From: HGM10836 sp964430375 | GTDB taxonomy: Bacteria; Bacillota_I; Bacilli_A; RF39; UBA660 | Length of the DNA: 17,645 nt | Direction: 5' to 3' | Assembly (NCBI GenBank): GCA_964430375.1 | Contig: CAYSEZ010000013.1 | Coordinates: 1 to 17,645 of the forward strand | In this document: positions 7,742 through 14,290 of the stretch, in pieces | Layout: each line of letters begins with the position of its first letter | Numbering within the stretch: the stretch's first letter is position 1 | Made by a program: the position numbers and the translations under genes | The notes under the pieces: model-generated | The model's input: only the letters and a program-made list of their open reading frames with translations | What the model was told of the DNA's origin: nothing | Database searches by the model: none

Positions 7742-7790
7742 GGAAAACGTAAAAAACTGTAACTTAATTAATAAATTATTTTATATTTTA

Positions 7791-7820
7791 TTGCTATTTT
7801 TACTTGCTTTATGTTAAAAT
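7791..7820 (+). promoter_or_regulatory. Probable promoter for the 217-aa protein and ddl
   Basis: An extended -10 element, TG-T-TAAAAT (7812-7820), has a TTGCTA hexamer at 7791-7796, 18 bp upstream of the -10. This is weaker than the other promoters of the window. It faces away from the rpsD promoter. Confidence 0.5.
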
Positions 7821-7841
7821 TTACTTGGAGATGGTAGTTGT

Positions 7842-8495
7842 ATGAAAAAAAATTATGATTTATCATATATGCTTGATAATTCAAATAAACTTATTATTAC
7901 GGATGAAAAAAGAAGAAAAAGAGAAATAATAAAAATTTATTATAATCAAGATGAAACTTTATTAGAAGACTATTATGATGATGGTATTGGTAATATAATT
8001 CTTAAATTTGATAGAGATTATATTTATACACTATATAGATATAATCCTAAATGTTTATCTTATCAAGATAATAAACCAACATTATATATTAAATCTGTCT
8101 ATAGCATAAAAGATAAAGAAAAAGTTTGTTTTAATAACGATAATAACTTAAGAGATTTATTTGATCATATATATGTAAAAAGTGAATCTTTTCCATTACC
8201 TTTTGTTTTAGAACTAATTAATGACTGTGGACTAGGTATTATTTCAATTGAAAACCTAAATGCTTCTATTATTGAATATTTAACTAACGGTAATACTAAT
8301 ATATCATTTGATGATGTTAAAGAATATGTTTTAACTTGTTATCCTAAACTTAAAAAATATACTAATTTATCTTCTTCATTTAGTATTTATGATTATTATA
8401 AAATAGAAGAAGAATTAAAACAAAACAAATTATCTTTTTATAAAATGCCTCAGTTAGTAGAAAAAAATGAAAGAGTAGTTAGAACAAGAAAATAG
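7842..8495 (+). CDS. Hypothetical protein of 217 residues upstream of ddl
   Basis: I do not recognise this family. The protein is soluble, with no signal peptide or membrane helix. The N-terminal half is rich in Lys, Tyr and Asp and predicted mostly beta (LIITDEKRRKREIIKIYYN, GNIILKFDRDYIYTLYRYN, KPTLYIKSVYSI). The second half is more helical (PFVLELINDCGLGIISIENL, SFDDVKEYVLTCYPKLKKY) and ends in a basic tail, ERVVRTRK. The three cysteines do not form a metal site. The start is ATG 7842, with GGAGATGG about 8-11 bp upstream. It lies 42 bp before ddl in the same direction with no terminator between, so the two are probably co-transcribed; that association with cell-wall precursor synthesis is the only functional hint. 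Confidence 0.75.
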   Translation: MKKNYDLSYMLDNSNKLIITDEKRRKREIIKIYYNQDETLLEDYYDDGIGNIILKFDRDYIYTLYRYNPKCLSYQDNKPTLYIKSVYSIKDKEKVCFNNDNNLRDLFDHIYVKSESFPLPFVLELINDCGLGIISIENLNASIIEYLTNGNTNISFDDVKEYVLTCYPKLKKYTNLSSSFSIYDYYKIEEELKQNKLSFYKMPQLVEKNERVVRTRK

Positions 8496-8537
8496 TATAT
8501 AAATACTTTTTTTATATATAATTATATAGGTGATACA

Positions 8538-9503
8538 ATGTTAAATTTAGCAATTTTATTTGGTGGAGCAAGTAATGAACATGATATTAGTTTAAAAAGT
8601 ACCAAAAGTATATTAGATAATATAGATAAAACTAAATATAATATATCTTTATATTATTTAGATAAGAAAAATAATATATTTAAAACTGATTCTATATCTA
8701 ATAATAATTTAATTGAATCTTCTTTCTATGATTTAAAAAAATATGATTTAGTATTTCCTATAATGCATGGATCTTTTGTTGAAGATGGAAAACTTCAAGG
8801 ATTATTTGATATATTAAATATCACATATGTTGGATGTAATACATTGACTAGTTCTATATGTATGGATAAAGTAATGACTAAAAAAATACTTGATAGTGAA
8901 AATATTCCTAATACTCCGTATATATATATTTATAAAGACTATGATCTAAATAAATTAAAACAAGATATAATAGATAAAATAGGTTATCCATGTATTATAA
9001 AACCTTCTTCTTCTGGTAGTAGTTTTGGAGTCTCTAAATGTTTATATGAAGATATGTTAGAAAAATCTTTAAATGAAGCATTTTTATATGATAATAAAGT
9101 ATTAATAGAAAAATATATTAATGGAAAAGAACTAGAAGTAGCACTCTTAGGTAATGATAATATACTTATATCTTCTGTCGGAGAAATAATATCTTCTGAT
9201 ACTTTTTATACATATGATGCTAAATATAATAAAGAATCTATTACTAAAATAAGTGATATAGATAGTATTATAAAAGATAAAATAAAAGAATATGCATTAA
9301 GTGCTTATAAATTACTTGAATGTAAAACATTATCTAGAATAGATTTTTTATTAGATAGTAATAACAATATATATTTAAATGAAATAAATACTATGCCTGG
9401 TTTTACTTCAATTAGTATGTATCCATTTTTAATGAATGATATTGGTATTAGTTATTCCACTTTGATAGATAAAATAATTGATTTATCTTTAAATAAAAAT
9501 TAA
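8538..9503 (+). CDS. ddl: D-alanine--D-alanine ligase
   Basis: ATP-dependent cytosolic ligase that joins two D-Ala molecules for the end of the peptidoglycan stem peptide. Its 321 residues match the short DdlB-type length. Visible motifs are GGASNEHDISLKS (Glu14), HGSFVEDGKLQG (77-88), YPCIIKPSSSGSSFGV (ATP-grasp lysine and serine-rich loop, 150-165), EKYINGKELEVALLG, YDAKY (226-230), RIDF (Asp269) and NEINTMPGFT (Glu282, Asn284; Mg2+ ligands). The tyrosine of the AKY motif (Tyr230) is the residue found in D-Ala-D-Ala enzymes; D-Ala-D-Lac ligases of intrinsically vancomycin-resistant lactic acid bacteria have Phe. So ordinary D-Ala-D-Ala termini are expected. An AGGTGAT site precedes ATG 8538. 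A terminator at 9536 ends the unit. Confidence 0.95.
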   Translation: MLNLAILFGGASNEHDISLKSTKSILDNIDKTKYNISLYYLDKKNNIFKTDSISNNNLIESSFYDLKKYDLVFPIMHGSFVEDGKLQGLFDILNITYVGCNTLTSSICMDKVMTKKILDSENIPNTPYIYIYKDYDLNKLKQDIIDKIGYPCIIKPSSSGSSFGVSKCLYEDMLEKSLNEAFLYDNKVLIEKYINGKELEVALLGNDNILISSVGEIISSDTFYTYDAKYNKESITKISDIDSIIKDKIKEYALSAYKLLECKTLSRIDFLLDSNNNIYLNEINTMPGFTSISMYPFLMNDIGISYSTLIDKIIDLSLNKN

Positions 9504-9535
9504 TAATATTATTGGCACAAAATAAAATTAACTAT

Positions 9536-9568
9536 AAGATAACTTTTAATAATTGTTATCTTTTTCTT
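9536..9568 (+). terminator. Rho-independent terminator after ddl
   Basis: AAGATAAC (9536-9543) pairs perfectly with GTTATCTT (9555-9562) across an 11-base loop, followed by TTTCTTT. Confidence 0.8.
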
Positions 9569-9609
9569 TACAATTTTTTTATTTATATTTATTTTTTTTC
9601 TAAAAACTA

Positions 9610-9638
9610 TAGACAAAACTCTTTATTTGAAGTAAAAT
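9610..9638 (+). promoter_or_regulatory. mraZ operon promoter
   Basis: TAGACA (9610-9615) and TAAAAT (9633-9638) with 17 bp between. The -10 element ends two bases before the first GTGG box, so initiation near 9645 falls inside the presumed MraZ operator. Confidence 0.7.
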
Positions 9639-9639
9639 T

Positions 9640-9673
9640 GTGGTAGACAGTGGATAAAAGTGGTAAAAGGTGG
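9640..9673 (+). promoter_or_regulatory. MraZ operator: four GTGG boxes with 10-bp period
   Basis: GTGG begins at exactly 9640, 9650, 9660 and 9670, one per helical turn. The array runs from just after the -10 element to the mraZ ribosome binding site, and the last box is part of it. MraZ proteins bind tandem G-rich repeats (GTG/TGGG-type) upstream of their own gene, each repeat contacted by one subunit of the ring. Position and period fit autorepression; the binding itself is inferred. Confidence 0.8.
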
Positions 9674-9680
9674 TGATTAT

Positions 9681-10112
9681 ATGTTAATGGGTGAATATCA
9701 TCATAACATAGATGATAAATTAAGACTTGTAATACCTAATCTATTTCGTGAAGAACTAGGAGATGAAGTAGTTATAACAAGAGGACTCGAAGATTCATTA
9801 TTTGTATACTCATTAACAGAATGGTCATTAATTGTAGAAAAATTAAAAACTTTACCATTTACTAGTAAAGATGCTCGTAGTTTTAATAGATTTTTCTTAA
9901 GTGGTGCAACTGTCGCAAACTTTGATAAACAAGGTAGAATAAAACTTACTACTCATTTAAAAGAACATGCATCTATTGATAAAGAATGTGTAATAATCGG
10001 AGTAAATGATCGCCTAGAAATATGGGCTAAAGAAAAATGGGATAACTTTTATAATGAAAACAAAGAAAGTTTATCAGATATTGCAGATCATTTATTTAAT
10101 AAGGAGTCTTAA
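9681..10112 (+). CDS. mraZ: Transcriptional regulator MraZ
   Basis: AbrB-like DNA-binding protein that forms a ring and controls the division and cell wall (dcw) cluster. The start is set at ATG 9681, behind AAGGTGGTGATT, giving 143 residues, the standard MraZ length. A longer in-frame GTG start at 9660 would lie within the operator repeats and is rejected. Two SpoVT/AbrB half-domains are visible: GEYHHNIDDKLRLVIPN near the start, and GATVANFDKQGRIKLTTHL around residues 76-94 with the DxxGR motif. The C-terminus is charged. It is the first gene of the operon, and rsmH begins at the base after its stop. It probably represses its own promoter through the four GTGG boxes. Confidence 0.96.
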   Translation: MLMGEYHHNIDDKLRLVIPNLFREELGDEVVITRGLEDSLFVYSLTEWSLIVEKLKTLPFTSKDARSFNRFFLSGATVANFDKQGRIKLTTHLKEHASIDKECVIIGVNDRLEIWAKEKWDNFYNENKESLSDIADHLFNKES

Positions 10113-11030
10113 ATGGAAAAACATATAAGTGTACTTCTAAATGAAGCAATAAATTACCTTGATATTAAAGATGGTGGAGTGTATATTGATATGACTTTAG
10201 GTTATGGTGGACACTCTAGCGAAATATTAAAAAAGAATAAAAAGGGGTTGTTATACTGCTTTGATAAAGATATTGATGCAGTAAAAGCAAGTGATGAAAG
10301 ATTAAGTAAAATAGGGAATAACTATAAAATATTTAATACTGGTTTTATAAACTCTAAAGATTTAGTAAAAGAAGAAGTAGATGGTATTTTATTTGATCTT
10401 GGTGTATCTTCTGTAGAATTAGATGAAAAAGATAGAGGTTTTAGTTATATGAAAGATTCTACTTTAGATATGAGAATGGATCAAAATAGTAAACTAACAG
10501 CAAAAGAAGTAGTAAATACTTATAGTATAGAAAAACTAACTAAAATATTTAGAGAATATGGCGAAGAAAAACACGCTTTAAAAATAGCAACAAAAATTGA
10601 TGAATACCGTAAAACTAAAGAAATAGAAACTACTTTAGAACTAGTAGATATAATTGATAAATGTTACCCATATAAAGAAAAAAGAAACTCTCATCCCGCT
10701 AAAAAAGTATTTCAAGCAATAAGAATTGAAGTAAATAATGAATTAGGTGAATTAGAAACAGCTTTAAAAAATAGTTTATCTATGCTTAAAGTAGGTGGAG
10801 TAATCGTAGTAATTACATTTCACTCTTTAGAAGATAGAATAGTAAAAAAGATGTTTAATGAAGTAACTAAAGTAGATCCTTTAATAAAAGGAATGCCCAA
10901 TATGGATAAATCATTATATCCAGACTATGAATTAGTAACAAAAAAAGCAATTTTACCTACTTTAGAAGAAATAAATTATAATAGTAGAGCAAAATCTGCT
11001 AAACTAAGATGTATAAAAAAAGTAAAATAA
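10113..11030 (+). CDS. rsmH: 16S rRNA (cytosine(1402)-N(4))-methyltransferase RsmH
   Basis: Transfers methyl from S-adenosylmethionine to N4 of C1402 in the 16S rRNA P site; formerly MraW. The 305-residue protein starts HISVLLNEAINYL and has the SAM-binding IDMTLGYGGHS (about 25-35), FDKD, GILFDLGVSS (91-100), the DRGFSYMKDSTLDMRMD segment (107-123), HPAKKVFQAIRIEVNNEL (194-211), ITFHSLEDRIVK (234-245) and the terminal NYNSRAKSAKLR. Every family signature is present and the length is normal. Its ATG follows the mraZ stop directly, and AAGGAG lies within the end of mraZ, so translation is coupled. Confidence 0.97.
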   Translation: MEKHISVLLNEAINYLDIKDGGVYIDMTLGYGGHSSEILKKNKKGLLYCFDKDIDAVKASDERLSKIGNNYKIFNTGFINSKDLVKEEVDGILFDLGVSSVELDEKDRGFSYMKDSTLDMRMDQNSKLTAKEVVNTYSIEKLTKIFREYGEEKHALKIATKIDEYRKTKEIETTLELVDIIDKCYPYKEKRNSHPAKKVFQAIRIEVNNELGELETALKNSLSMLKVGGVIVVITFHSLEDRIVKKMFNEVTKVDPLIKGMPNMDKSLYPDYELVTKKAILPTLEEINYNSRAKSAKLRCIKKVK

Positions 11031-11040
11031 TGGAGGAAAA

Positions 11041-11325
11041 ATGAAAAAAATAAAGAAAAAGTTAACTAAATTTGAAAAATTTATGTTTGTAATTACATTT
11101 ATGCTAGTAGTTTTATCTCCAGTAATTAATGTATTTGCAAAATCAGAATTATCTAAAGTAAATTACGAAGTAGAAGAAACCAAAGAAAAAATTAGTTATC
11201 AATCAAAAACTAATGAAAGTTTAGAAATGAAAATTAATGAATTAGTATCGCTAGAAAATCTTCAAAAACTTGCAAAAGAATTAGGTTTAAGTTATACTAG
11301 TGGTAGTGTAAAAGTAGTAGAATAG
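11041..11325 (+). CDS. ftsL: Cell division protein FtsL (septum formation initiator-like)
   Basis: Small bitopic membrane protein of 94 residues. It has a basic cytoplasmic N-terminus (MKKIKKKLTKFEK), one membrane helix (about 14-33) and an extracellular coiled-coil stretch (about 36-70, rich in Glu, Lys and Leu), then the LENLQKLAKELGL segment, which resembles the terminal helix of FtsL/DivIC. In the divisome FtsL forms a complex with DivIC and DivIB that activates the septal synthase. The sequence alone is weakly conserved; the call rests on size, topology and its place between rsmH and the PBP2 gene, where ftsL normally lies. TGGAGG precedes the ATG, and the gap to rsmH is 10 bp. Confidence 0.85.
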   Translation: MKKIKKKLTKFEKFMFVITFMLVVLSPVINVFAKSELSKVNYEVEETKEKISYQSKTNESLEMKINELVSLENLQKLAKELGLSYTSGSVKVVE

Positions 11326-11333
11326 GTGATAAT

Positions 11334-13451
11334 ATGAAAAAAAAGAGTAATAATATTTGGCAAAATTTATTTATTATAGTTACTCTTTTTTGTTTTGCTT
11401 TCCTTATCTTTAGAGCGGGTTCCCTTACTTTATCTACTAATATAGATGGAATTAATTTAAAAGATTTCGCTGATAACAGAAGCGTTGTAACTAAAACTAT
11501 AAATGCTAAAAGAGGTAATATATATGATGTAAATGGAGAATATTTAGCAATGAATGTATCTAGTTATACCTTAATTGCATACCTAGAAGAATCACGTACA
11601 ACTGATGAAACAGATCCCCAGCATGTAGTAGATAAAGAAGAAACCGCTAAAAAACTTAGTACTGTAATTGATATGAAAGAAGAAGATATACTTTCTATTT
11701 TAAAACAAGAAGGTTTATATCAAGTAGAATTTTCTTCTGCAGGCCGTGATTTAACTGAAATAGATAAAGAAAAAATAGAAGAATTAAATTTACCTGGTAT
11801 TGACTTTATAGAAAATGAAAAAAGATTTTATCCTAATGGAACTTTTGCTTCATATACAATTGGATATGCTAAATTAAATGAAAATAACAAAATAGAAGGA
11901 GAATTTGGACTTGAAGGTTTACTTGATGATGTATTAAGTGGTACAGATGGGTCTACTACATATCAAAAAGATGTAAATGGTTATAAAATCGCAGGTACTA
12001 AAGAAATAACAACTCCTGCGGTAGATGGAAATGATGTATATTTAACAATAGATTCTAATATCCAGTTTTTTGTCGAAGAAGCACTTCAAAATGCAAGTGA
12101 TAATTATAAATACGATTGGTTAACTATAATTGTCGCAGATGCTAAAACAGGTAAAATATTAGGACTAGGTCAAAATCCTTCATATAATCCAAATAAACTA
12201 GATATAGATAACTGGATTGATATAACAGTAGGTGAAGCTTATGAACCAGGTTCTATTATGAAAACATATACATATATGGCTGCTATGGAAGCAGGTACTT
12301 ATAATGGAGATGAAACTTTTGAATCTGGAAAATATGTAACAGATGATAAAACAACTATTTATGACTGGCAAAGAAGTGGATGGGGAAAGATTACTTATGA
12401 TGAAGGATATATGGCTTCCTCTAATGTTGGAGTTATAAATATTGTAAATAATTATATAAATAGAGATATATTATATGATTACTTTATAAAAATGGGTTTT
12501 GGAGAAAAAACAGGTATTACACTTGCTAATGAAGCAAAGGGTAAAATTAAATTTAATTACCAAACCGAAATATATAATGCAGCCTTTGGACAAGGAATTA
12601 CAACTACTCCAATGCAACATATCCAAGCCTTAACATCAATTGCAAATGATGGAACAATGTTAGTGCCTTACATAATTGATAAAGTAGTAGATCAAGATGG
12701 AAATATAGTTTTTAAAGGAGAAAAAACTGTTAAATCAGTCGTTGCATCTAAAGAAACAACAGATAAAATAAAAGACTTAATGTATGAAACAGTACATAGT
12801 ACTTGGGGTCCTGCAACAGGTGATGGTTATAACGTAAAAGGATATGATGTAATAGGTAAAACAGGTACTGCCCAACTTGTAAATGAAGAAACAGGTAGAT
12901 ATTATACAAATGACTATTATACTATTAAAACATTTACAGGTATGTGGCCATATGAAGATCCTGAAATAATTATCTATGCATCAGTTAAAAAATCAGTTGG
13001 AGGTTCTTCTAAACCACTTACTACAAGTGTAAAATCATTAGTTACTAATATAAGTAAATACTTAAATATAAAAGTTGAAGATGAAACAAAAGAATTAAAT
13101 AATTATACTGTAGATAACTATATAAATAAAGATAAAGATGATGTAGTAAAAACTCTAACTAAAAATAACATAAAATACATCCTGCTAGGAGATGGAAATA
13201 AAATAATAAATCAATATCCAAGTAAAAACAGTATAGTAAACACAAATGATATAGTAATATTAAAAACCAATAGCACTTCATATAAATTACCAGATCTTAC
13301 AAATTATAGTAAACTAGAAGTAAGAAGTATTTGTAACTTATTAGAACTTAATTGTACTTATGATGGATATGGATATGTATATAAACAAAGTATAAAGAAA
13401 GATACTATTGTAAAAAAAGATGAAGAGTTAAAAGTAACTTTAAAAGAATAG
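11334..13451 (+). CDS. Septal class B penicillin-binding protein with two PASTA domains (PBP2B/FtsI type)
   Basis: Transpeptidase cross-linking septal peptidoglycan. The 705-residue protein has a short cytoplasmic N-terminus, one membrane helix (about 10-28) and a dimerisation domain beginning at AKRGNIYDVNGEYLA (58-72). The transpeptidase domain (about 230-575) has the active-site SIMK tetrad (Ser307, Lys310), SSN (362-364) and KTGTAQ (509-514). The C-terminus holds two PASTA-like repeats, about 587-645 and 650-704; the second is short and starts KLPDLTNYSK. Class B enzymes lack a glycosyltransferase domain and work with a SEDS partner such as FtsW, whose gene is not in this window. PASTA repeats occur in B. 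subtilis Pbp2B and SpoVD; operon position favours the division enzyme. SD AGGTGAT overlaps the ftsL stop (8-bp gap). It is the last gene of the unit. Confidence 0.95.
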   Translation: MKKKSNNIWQNLFIIVTLFCFAFLIFRAGSLTLSTNIDGINLKDFADNRSVVTKTINAKRGNIYDVNGEYLAMNVSSYTLIAYLEESRTTDETDPQHVVDKEETAKKLSTVIDMKEEDILSILKQEGLYQVEFSSAGRDLTEIDKEKIEELNLPGIDFIENEKRFYPNGTFASYTIGYAKLNENNKIEGEFGLEGLLDDVLSGTDGSTTYQKDVNGYKIAGTKEITTPAVDGNDVYLTIDSNIQFFVEEALQNASDNYKYDWLTIIVADAKTGKILGLGQNPSYNPNKLDIDNWIDITVGEAYEPGSIMKTYTYMAAMEAGTYNGDETFESGKYVTDDKTTIYDWQRSGWGKITYDEGYMASSNVGVINIVNNYINRDILYDYFIKMGFGEKTGITLANEAKGKIKFNYQTEIYNAAFGQGITTTPMQHIQALTSIANDGTMLVPYIIDKVVDQDGNIVFKGEKTVKSVVASKETTDKIKDLMYETVHSTWGPATGDGYNVKGYDVIGKTGTAQLVNEETGRYYTNDYYTIKTFTGMWPYEDPEIIIYASVKKSVGGSSKPLTTSVKSLVTNISKYLNIKVEDETKELNNYTVDNYINKDKDDVVKTLTKNNIKYILLGDGNKIINQYPSKNSIVNTNDIVILKTNSTSYKLPDLTNYSKLEVRSICNLLELNCTYDGYGYVYKQSIKKDTIVKKDEELKVTLKE

Positions 13452-13460
13452 TTACTTTTT
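13430..13460 (+). terminator. Terminator enclosing the PBP2 stop codon
   Basis: AAAAGTAACT (13430-13439) pairs perfectly over 10 bp with AGTTACTTTT (13450-13459), followed by TATTTT. The coding sequence ends at 13451, so the left arm is coding and the TAG straddles the loop and the right arm. Confidence 0.75.
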
Positions 13461-13659
13461 ATTTTACAAATATATCTTGTAAACTAATTATTTATTAGTT
13501 GATTTAGCTAAATATACAAAAATATTTTATATATTATTAATTAACTATTGGTTAAAAAATAATAAAAAATTCAAAAAAAATAAAAAAATATGAATTTTAA
13601 AATTTCAGACTGTTTTTTAGAGCAAATTTAAGATTTCCCCTAGGCAAATCCTATACAAA
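13461..13659. other. Intergenic region upstream of ssb with dyads and A-tracts
   Basis: No gene seen. It contains a 7-bp hairpin AACTAAT/ATTAGTT (13482-13500), the 12-bp palindrome ATTTAGCTAAAT (13502-13513), an A-rich tract around 13555-13590, and a locally GC-richer imperfect palindrome GATTTCCCCTAGGCAAATC (13632-13650) centred on CCTAGG, ten bases upstream of the ssb promoter. The last could be an operator, but no known regulator's consensus is recognised. Confidence 0.5.
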
Positions 13660-13688
13660 TTGAAAAATTTGAGCCATGAAAATACAAT
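13660..13688 (+). promoter_or_regulatory. ssb promoter
   Basis: TTGAAA (13660-13665) and TACAAT (13683-13688) with a 17-bp spacer; start near 13695. This places the RNA start downstream of the in-frame ATG at 13676, so that ATG cannot be the start codon if the promoter is used. Confidence 0.65.
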
Positions 13689-13744
13689 TTTCACTTTTTG
13701 ATGTTTTTTCTTATCTATGGTACTTTAATTACGGAGGTGAAATA

Positions 13745-14086
13745 ATGCTTAATCAAATTATCTTAGTAGGAAGATTAGTTAGAGATCCAGAGTTAAAAGA
13801 AAGCAAAAGCACAAAAGTAAGCAAAATAACTTTGGCAGTACCAAGAGCATATAAAAATGTAAATGGTGAATACGAAACTGACTTCTTAGAATGTACTTTA
13901 TGGCAAGGTGTCGCAGAAAACACTTTTAATTATTGCAAAAAAGGTGATTTAGTCGGAGTAAGAGGTAGATTACAATCTAACAATTACGAAAAAGATGGTC
14001 ACATGGTTTACAAAACAGAAGTAATCGCAGAAAAAATAACTTTCCTATCTAGTAAGCCTAAAGAAGAAGAATTAGAGAGTAAATAA
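13745..14086 (+). CDS. ssb: Single-stranded DNA-binding protein (short form)
   Basis: Binds and protects single-stranded DNA during replication, repair and recombination. The start is ATG 13745 behind a strong GGAGGTG (13734-13740), giving 113 residues starting MLNQIILVGRLVRDPEL. A 5' extension of 23 residues in the same frame is not supported: it is hydrophobic, lacks a ribosome binding site and precedes the promoter start. The OB fold is complete (VSKITLAVPRAY, DFLECTLWQGVAENTFNYCKKGDLVGVRGRL, TEVIAEKITFLS). The usual disordered tail and terminal DDDLPF-like acidic tip are missing: the protein ends PKEEELESK. Its length equals Bacillus SsbB, the competence-related paralogue, whereas replicative SSBs usually keep the tip. 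It stands alone rather than between rpsF and rpsR, which also suggests a secondary copy. Confidence 0.93.
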   Translation: MLNQIILVGRLVRDPELKESKSTKVSKITLAVPRAYKNVNGEYETDFLECTLWQGVAENTFNYCKKGDLVGVRGRLQSNNYEKDGHMVYKTEVIAEKITFLSSKPKEEELESK

Positions 14087-14094
14087 TTAAATAT

Positions 14095-14230
14095 TGTAAT
14101 CGCTTAAAATTAACAATGTAAATACAAAATTTATTTTAATAATACATTCGTTTAAATTTTATTTGTCAATTGCCTATATCTTAAACTATATTTATTTTGA
14201 TTTATATTTAATATTTTTTAAGCGATTACA
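14095..14230. repeat. 136-bp element with perfect 15-bp terminal inverted repeats
   Basis: TGTAATCGCTTAAAA at 14095-14109 is repeated in perfect inverted orientation at 14216-14230, with 106 bp of AT-rich sequence between. The arms contain a GC-richer core (ATCGCTTA), unlike the surrounding sequence. The inside has no open reading frame. The left end lies 8 bp after the ssb stop, the right end 8 bp before the ftsK -35 element. It may be a miniature transposable element, a pair of regulator sites, or a long-loop RNA structure. No convincing target-site duplication is visible. Confidence 0.6.
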
Positions 14231-14238
14231 TAATTTAC

Positions 14239-14267
14239 TCGACATATTTTTTCATAAATGATATAAT
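14239..14267 (+). promoter_or_regulatory. ftsK promoter
   Basis: TCGACA (14239-14244) and TATAAT (14262-14267) with a 17-bp spacer; start near 14274. The leader is short, with AGTAGG at 14277-14282 as a modest ribosome binding site. Confidence 0.75.
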
Positions 14268-14290
14268 TAATATGAAAGTAGGTTATATAT

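Noticed and set aside
8496..8537. Separate promoter for ddl
   Set aside because: A TATAAT-like hexamer exists at 8517-8522 but there is no acceptable -35 at the right distance, and the site would overlap the ribosome binding region.
9660..9680. GTG start for mraZ at 9660
   Set aside because: It lies inside the GTGG repeat array; ATG 9681 has the proper SD and gives the standard 143 residues.
13676..13744. A 23-residue upstream extension of ssb (start at ATG 13676)
   Set aside because: It has no ribosome binding site, overlaps the -10 element of the likely promoter, and SSB proteins begin at MLNQIILVGR, where GGAGGTG is correctly placed.
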